A stretch of DNA of 20,462 bases, from assembly GCA_005881995.1 (NCBI GenBank), contig VBHV01000221.1, positions 6,097 through 26,558 of the forward strand, written 5' to 3'. The first letter of the stretch is position 1; the number at the start of each line of letters is the position of its first letter. This stretch comes from Chloroflexota bacterium (GTDB taxonomy: Bacteria > Chloroflexota > Ktedonobacteria > Ktedonobacterales > Ktedonobacteraceae). The notes beneath the pieces were generated by a model. That model had not been told where the DNA came from and ran no database searches. It saw nothing but the letters and a program-made list of their open reading frames with translations. The position numbers were made by a program, and so were the translations under genes. Of the stretch, positions 16,292 through 20,462 are shown one piece after another.

Positions 16292-17220
16292 ATGAATGAC
16301 ACGGCCATTTTGAGCCGCTTATTTGCCGGTATTCAACCTGATTTGGACCAGGTAGATGCTACTTTTCAGGATCGAGCTACCTCCGGGCTTGATATCCTCA
16401 ATTCAGCTTCGATGCACGCGCTCGGCTCGCCCGGCAAACGTCTTCGCACGGCGCTTACCTTGCTTTCAGGGAAACTCAATTCGTACCGCTTCGACAAGCT
16501 GCTACCACTCAGCGTTGCCTTTGAGATGGTGCATCTTGCGACGCTTATACACGACGACATTGTTGATAATGCTTTGACCCGCAGGGGCAATCCGACGGTG
16601 AACGCCCTCTGGGGAAACAATATCGCTATTCTGCTCGGCGACTATTATTTCGCGAAAACTGCCGGATTGATCGCCGATATCAATGATAACCGCATCGATC
16701 ACCTCTTTTCAGATACGGTCGCGACCGTATGCGAAGGCACGATTCTGGAGATCATGACCGCCGGTCGCATCGATCTTACCACCCAGAGTTATTATGAGAA
16801 AGTCAGTCACAAGACCGCCTGTCTGATCGCGGCCTGTTGTAAAGGAGGAGCTATCGTTAGCATGGCTTCATCGATGACATCCTTGACTACACAGAAGATC
16901 AAGCCACCATAGGCAAGCCCGCGGGCAACGACTTGCGGCAGGGCATGGTGACACTCCCGTTGATCTACGCCTTGCAGGAGCAACCGTTAAACGGGCGTCT
17001 TCAACAGATACATAACGTTCTCAACGGCACACCGCATACAGAAGAGGATATTCTTTCAATCGTCAAGTGGGTAGTAAATGGGGTTGGCGTACAACAGGCG
17101 CAGGACGACGCTGCTCAGTATGCGGCAAAGGCGCGGGAGTCGCTCTATCACTTTTCACAATCAGCAGATCGCGATATACTCGATGAGCTGATCGACTTTG
17201 TCATCAGCAGGAACCATTAG
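16292..17220 (+). pseudogene. Polyprenyl diphosphate synthase (IspB/HepT-like), frame broken by an internal deletion
   Basis: This trans-prenyltransferase family extends isoprenoid diphosphates with isopentenyl diphosphate, for example for quinone side chains. The first frame (16292-16912) shows GKRLR (48-52) and the first Asp-rich motif DDIVD (88-92), and follows the family to CCKGGAIVS. The second frame resumes at FIDDILDYTEDQATIGKPAG, which holds the second Asp-rich motif (DDILD), then NDLRQGMVTLPLIYAL, to the end at 17220. Relatives, judged against B. subtilis HepT from memory, have about 24 residues between GAI.. and DDILD. Here only 11 nt remain (16862-16872), so about 61 nt are missing. 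Restored, the length would be about 329 residues, normal for the family. As read, the chain ends before the second Asp motif and would be inactive. GGAGAG lies before the ATG. Confidence 0.92.
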
Positions 17221-17276
17221 CGGACGGCCAACCTTCATTTTAATGGACAGACAAATCGCTTGAACCCTGGCGCTTG

Positions 17277-17309
17277 AAAAAAGAATGGGCGCAGTGTATG
17301 CGCCCATTC
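17277..17309 (-). terminator. Intrinsic terminator of the pseudokinase gene
   Basis: GAATGGGCGCA (17283-17293), a 5-nt loop and TGCGCCCATTC (17299-17309) form a perfect 11-bp stem. On the minus strand it is followed at once by six T (AAAAAA at 17277-17282 on the plus strand), 18 nt after the stop of the pseudokinase gene. It may also stop the convergent prenyl synthase transcript. Confidence 0.85.
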
Positions 17310-17326
17310 ATGCCTGTGTCATTCGG

Positions 17327-19072
17327 TTATGAGAATGTCTGACTCAATATTACCAGGACGATGAAGCACACCAGAATCGCGCTCAATAAGAGGGCTGCGT
17401 TGACCCTGTCGTCGCTGGCTTTCATAGGAGGCAAATCTTCCGGCCTGGGTAGGAGAAGAACCCGTTCCTCATCCGCATCATCCGTAGTCAACCGGATTGG
17501 TAGAGGCGGCAGCAGATCATTGGCATTGCGCTGTGGAGCTTCTTGCACTCGCTGTCCATTCCTTGAAGCGGGGCTGGAAGACACCAGCGAACCGCTCACC
17601 GAACGTAGGGCCAACAAATCCTGGCGCAGTTCGGATGGACGTTGATAGCGCTGGTTCGCAACGGCACGCAGACCTTTTGTCAGGATCGCATCAAATTCGC
17701 TTGAAAGGGCGTGGTTGATACGCTGCGCCGGTGGGATGCTGCCAGTGATGCCAGTGGGTACAACCCCCGTTGCTGCATGATACGCTGTCGCGATTAAGGA
17801 ATACATATCTGTACGCGCATCCACCACACCGCGCACGAATTCGGGCGCCGCGTAGGGCGAAAGGCGCGAACGTTCCATACCAGCAATGAACTGTGTCGCA
17901 CCTCCAGCCAGCACAATGGAGAAGTTAGTGAGAAAAAAGTGTGACCCATTACGCCCCACAACGATATGTTCCGGGCGAATAAGCCCATGTACTATTTGCG
18001 GCGACTGCTGCGACAACAATTCCAGTACTTCCGTCATCTGAAGACAGCATTCAATCGCCTCCTGCTCCGAGAGCGGGCGTCCGCTGTAGCGCAGGCGTTG
18101 GTATAAGGATTCACCCTCGATCGGCTCAAATACAAAGAAACTGCGTCCCTGGTCGCTGAACGCATCCCATAATGCAGGGATACGCGGATGTCTTCCCACA
18201 TTTGCCAGGGTTATAGTAGCAGTGCGCAAAATCGACTGTGTCATGACCGATGTGCCTTCGGGCAGCATGACCTCGCAGATCGTTACCAGCCCGCCAGCGC
18301 GGTGGGAGTCTTTACCAACCCAGGTAGCCTCAAATACGCCGGATAACCAATCCTGGCGTTCCTGCAGTTCCTGCAAACGATAGCGGTTGCCGCGCAAAAG
18401 GGCCCCAGGAAGCAGAGGACGTGTGCTCGATGGCTGGGGTGCCATCCTGGTCGGCGCATTCATGCCTTGCTGCTGGAAAGCTATGCCGGATTGCTGCATA
18501 CGTGATGCCGAATTTCCAACCCCATTAGCGTGCGGTTGCGATGATGGAAGAGTTACGTCTTGTTGCAAATAATCTGTTGTTCTATATCCTGGCTGCGAAG
18601 GTGATGGGCGCTGGCCGCGGTTCTGAAACGACAGCGTATCCATGCCAGCAGGGGGCGTTTGAGGAAAAGCTTGCCCGGCGTGCATATCTCTTGGAGTTGA
18701 TACTCTCCTCAAAACATTCTTTTCGAATGCAGGTCTCACCGTCATATCTGTAGAAGAAGTTGGAAAATTTGCATCCTGGTGAGGCAGATGCGGCGGAATA
18801 GTATGGGATAACGGAGCTGAATGCATTGGGCGTGGAGTATTGGGAAGTGCCTGGGGAGATAGTCCACCCGATTGTGACCTCAAAACTGGCATACTCCCTG
18901 ATTGCTGCCCCATGGGCGGCGGATTGCCCCCAGGTGATACCTTGCCCCTCTGCAGAGGAGTAGAGAAATTCGCTGCCGATCCTGATGGATTGGATGTGCG
19001 GACAGTAAACCCACAACTTGAGCAAGAACTCTTAGTTGCATCCCATTCGTCGCCACAACGTGGACATAACAT
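17327..19072 (-). CDS. Tail-anchored zinc-ribbon pseudokinase
   Basis: 581 residues from ATG 19072 (GAGG 6 nt upstream). Upstream in-frame codons would add 62 residues with no ribosome site. The N-terminal zinc ribbon has CPRC (3-6) and CSSC (17-20). A long Pro/Gln/Ser-rich linker runs to about 220. A protein-kinase fold spans about 229-490. It keeps APEF (409-412) and the structural Asp422 (TDMYSL), but the key residues are gone. The Gly-loop is QERQDWLSGVFEA, the beta-3 Lys is Cys266 (VTICEV), the HRD Asp is Leu364 (VHGLIRPEH), the following Asn is His369, and DFG is NFS (383-385). It should not phosphorylate. A single membrane helix, 559-579, follows near the C-terminus, leaving the rest in the cytoplasm. 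The gene has its own terminator and promoter. It may be a scaffold or allosteric partner for true kinases; partner unknown. Confidence 0.88.
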   Translation of the reverse strand: MLCPRCGDEWDATKSSCSSCGFTVRTSNPSGSAANFSTPLQRGKVSPGGNPPPMGQQSGSMPVLRSQSGGLSPQALPNTPRPMHSAPLSHTIPPHLPHQDANFPTSSTDMTVRPAFEKNVLRRVSTPRDMHAGQAFPQTPPAGMDTLSFQNRGQRPSPSQPGYRTTDYLQQDVTLPSSQPHANGVGNSASRMQQSGIAFQQQGMNAPTRMAPQPSSTRPLLPGALLRGNRYRLQELQERQDWLSGVFEATWVGKDSHRAGGLVTICEVMLPEGTSVMTQSILRTATITLANVGRHPRIPALWDAFSDQGRSFFVFEPIEGESLYQRLRYSGRPLSEQEAIECCLQMTEVLELLSQQSPQIVHGLIRPEHIVVGRNGSHFFLTNFSIVLAGGATQFIAGMERSRLSPYAAPEFVRGVVDARTDMYSLIATAYHAATGVVPTGITGSIPPAQRINHALSSEFDAILTKGLRAVANQRYQRPSELRQDLLALRSVSGSLVSSSPASRNGQRVQEAPQRNANDLLPPLPIRLTTDDADEERVLLLPRPEDLPPMKASDDRVNAALLLSAILVCFIVLVILSQTFS

Positions 19073-19241
19073 GGTGTACCTCTCTTTGTGCCTCAGTGAC
19101 TGACACTGTAAAATCCCCCGGGTTGGACTACTGCACACTACGGTCTGTGTTACTGGACATTTACCTGAAAATAACAAACCCAAGGCAAGCACACCTCGGG
19201 ATCTTCCAATCAGAACTTGATGAGTATGCTCTCGCATCTGT

Positions 19242-19271
19242 ATAGTAGTCAAGAACATGCAAATCTGTCAA
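19242..19271 (-). promoter_or_regulatory. Sigma-70-like promoter of the pseudokinase gene
   Basis: Minus-strand TTGACA, an 18-nt spacer and TACTAT, the only near-canonical -35/-10 pair found in the window. Predicted start is near 19235, giving a leader of about 160 nt before the ATG at 19072. Confidence 0.45.
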
Positions 19272-19310
19272 TAGTTCTAACCCAATATTACTACTGCTAG
19301 ACGATACTGC

Positions 19311-19715
19311 TCATTTTAGATTACGTCCGATAGGCGCTAATCCGGCGAGAAATCCTTCCAGCGCTTTGGCCAATTCATACAACTGGGTCGCTTCGGCTAT
19401 CGAGACTTCGTGATTAGCGTGAGCTACCTGGTAAAGCAATTGCACGGCTGGATGCCTGGTAGATGCGCTGGGCTCATGAGAGAGAGAACCCAGCAATGAG
19501 GCACGCATAGCATCCACGCTGGCATTTACTTCATCCAGGTTGGCAATATCGATGAAGCTAGCGGGTTTGGGCTGATTCCTTCCCTGGCTTCTTCCTCCCC
19601 GGCTCGCTTCCCATTGGCGACGGGCCTGTTTTCCTGCGGAGCAGTAACAAAATTCGGGCTGGCTAGAATCTGAATTTTGCAATCCTGTATCATCACAAAT
19701 CGGGCAGATAGGCAT
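19311..19715 (-). CDS. Small protein with Cys-rich zinc-finger-like start, unknown function
   Basis: 134 residues from ATG 19715, preceded by GAGGAGG with a 6-nt spacer. A TTG five codons earlier lies inside the ribosome site and is rejected. The start, MPICPICDDTG followed 10 residues later by FCYCSAGKQARRQWE, has CxxC and CxC pairs spaced like the zinc-binding ends of DnaJ- or rubredoxin-type small domains. A basic Gly/Arg/Gln linker follows. Residues about 55-134 form a helical region (LDEVNASVDAMRASLLGSL and LLYQVAHANHEVSIAEATQL, then YELAKALEGF). No membrane span or catalytic motif is seen. It may be a small zinc protein mediating protein contacts; this is inference. It lies between the NUDIX and pseudokinase genes on the same strand but has its own promoter. 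Confidence 0.75.
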   Translation of the reverse strand: MPICPICDDTGLQNSDSSQPEFCYCSAGKQARRQWEASRGGRSQGRNQPKPASFIDIANLDEVNASVDAMRASLLGSLSHEPSASTRHPAVQLLYQVAHANHEVSIAEATQLYELAKALEGFLAGLAPIGRNLK

Positions 19716-19758
19716 AAGCGGCCTCCTCAATCACAGTCGTTTGCGGTACACACTATGC

Positions 19759-19767
19759 ACTATACCA
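19759..19767 (-). promoter_or_regulatory. Extended -10 promoter element for the small Cys-rich protein
   Basis: Minus-strand TGGTATAGT, extended -10, 44 bases upstream of the ATG at 19715. No -35 is seen at 16-18 nt spacing. Confidence 0.4.
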
Positions 19768-19854
19768 TATCTGCCCATGTTTCAGATAGTACGAATTCCA
19801 CCTCTGATGCTTGTCTGTGTCAGCATCTTGTATCAGGAGAAATGTTTTGACACG

Positions 19855-20319
19855 CTATGACAATCGCACCTGACCACTCAGGTAATCTTTGAGCATACGT
19901 TCACAATCGAAGGCCATTTTTCCCAACACTTCCTCTGGGGTGCGCCAGCACGGTTCACCTTCGCCAGAACCATGCGCGGTACCTTCGACGATGCTGCCTT
20001 TATAGGTGATAGCAACCGCGCGAAAACGCGGGTCGCGGCCAAGGGCAGAATAGACGCCCACCAGTCCGGTAATCTTCACCATGTAGCCCGTCTCTTCGCA
20101 CGCCTCGCGCAGCACACATTGTTCGACGGTCTCCTTGTGGCGCACGATACCGCCCGGAATGGTATAGCCCAGACCATCCGATCTATCTATCAGCAGAATC
20201 TTGCCATCTTGCTCAATAATGATGCCCGCGCCGAGTAAGGGAGAAATTTGCCCCAACGTGAGAATGACGATGACGCGAAATATGAGTCCCGCCAATATGC
20301 CCTTAATCTTTTCTTTCAT
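19855..20319 (-). CDS. NUDIX hydrolase with hydrophobic N-terminal segment
   Basis: 154 residues. NUDIX enzymes hydrolyse nucleoside diphosphates linked to another group (X), for example damaged nucleotides or dinucleotides. The NUDIX box is complete: GGIVRHKETVEQCVL then REACEETGY (57-80), fitting GX5EX7REUXEEXGU, with the Glu residues that hold the catalytic metal. Residues 7-30 (GILAGLIFRVIVILTLGQIS) are strongly hydrophobic and may anchor the enzyme to the membrane, which is uncommon for this family. The ribosome site is weak (ACGGGG just before the ATG). A minus-strand frame upstream ends in a TGA that overlaps this ATG (ATGA), so coupling to an upstream gene outside the window is possible. 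The substrate cannot be told. Confidence 0.88.
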   Translation of the reverse strand: MKEKIKGILAGLIFRVIVILTLGQISPLLGAGIIIEQDGKILLIDRSDGLGYTIPGGIVRHKETVEQCVLREACEETGYMVKITGLVGVYSALGRDPRFRAVAITYKGSIVEGTAHGSGEGEPCWRTPEEVLGKMAFDCERMLKDYLSGQVRLS

Positions 20320-20462
20320 CCCCGTCTACTTTCTTGGTGGTGGAATACCGTGCGATAGCGCCTCTCCTGCTCTGTGAGTAGCCAGGTTGTTCGCCATTGT
20401 TCACTAGTATCCGCCTCTGTTTGCTGTATTTGCTGTCAGAACTGCTGTCAGCGATACAAGCG
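20320..20462. other. Window edge, no confident gene
   Basis: No confident gene is seen. On the minus strand one frame reads through from the edge to 20294, and another 37-codon segment without a start ends in the TGA that overlaps the NUDIX start. The sequence TGCTGTCAG occurs twice (20431-20439 and 20443-20451). The 3' end of an upstream gene is possible. Confidence 0.4.

Noticed and set aside
1..20462. CRISPR array, tRNA, rRNA, transposase, phage or toxin-antitoxin genes
   Set aside because: No regularly spaced repeats, tRNA-like cloverleaf, or matching coding sequence was found on either strand.

Overview
The window reads like the chromosome of a bacterium of the phylum Chloroflexota, most likely class Ktedonobacteria. 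This is an inference from gene content and style, not from a marker gene. The signs are a lipid-anchored sedolisin protease, small zinc-ribbon proteins joined to low-complexity linkers and a membrane anchor, a degenerate zinc-ribbon kinase, a GAF-like/winged-helix protein, an archaeal-type class I aldolase and a mid-range GC content. No rRNA, tRNA, CRISPR array, transposase or phage gene was seen.

Layout. 1-1132 (minus): a protein of unknown role with a winged-helix-like end, followed by a membrane protein cut by the window edge. 1327-4374 (minus): class I fructose-bisphosphate aldolase, then a prolyl-oligopeptidase-type (S9) peptidase whose frame is broken. 4768-5328 (plus): a small coiled-coil protein ending at a perfect 46-bp palindrome. 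5418-9814 (minus): a sedolisin lipoprotein and two paralogous membrane-anchored proteins with a similar extracytoplasmic domain. 10028-13734 (plus): a GNAT acetyltransferase, uvrB (frame broken) and a lipoprotein (frame broken, with a palindromic element inserted at its start). 13938-17220 (plus): an Arg-rich disordered protein, a PflX-like radical SAM protein and a polyprenyl diphosphate synthase (frame broken). 17327-20319 (minus): a NUDIX hydrolase, a small zinc-binding-like protein and a tail-anchored zinc-ribbon pseudokinase.

Four otherwise well-conserved genes each carry one frame-breaking lesion. In uvrB and the prenyl synthase, comparison with family spacing shows that a short internal block (about 29 and 61 nt) is missing, so these are not simple homopolymer slips. 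Either the assembly drops short blocks or the locus really is decaying, and this should be settled before any functional reading. Many genes are preceded by an extended -10 motif (TGN-TANANT) without a clear -35. A palindromic repeat of the REP/MITE kind occurs twice, once as a single unit and once as an inverted pair inserted in frame into a lipoprotein signal peptide region.

I found no single obvious new defence or biosynthetic system. The most interesting leads are the Arg/Asp/Tyr-repeat disordered protein coupled to a radical SAM enzyme behind a possibly structured leader, the pseudokinase, and the palindromic element that supplies the start of a lipoprotein.
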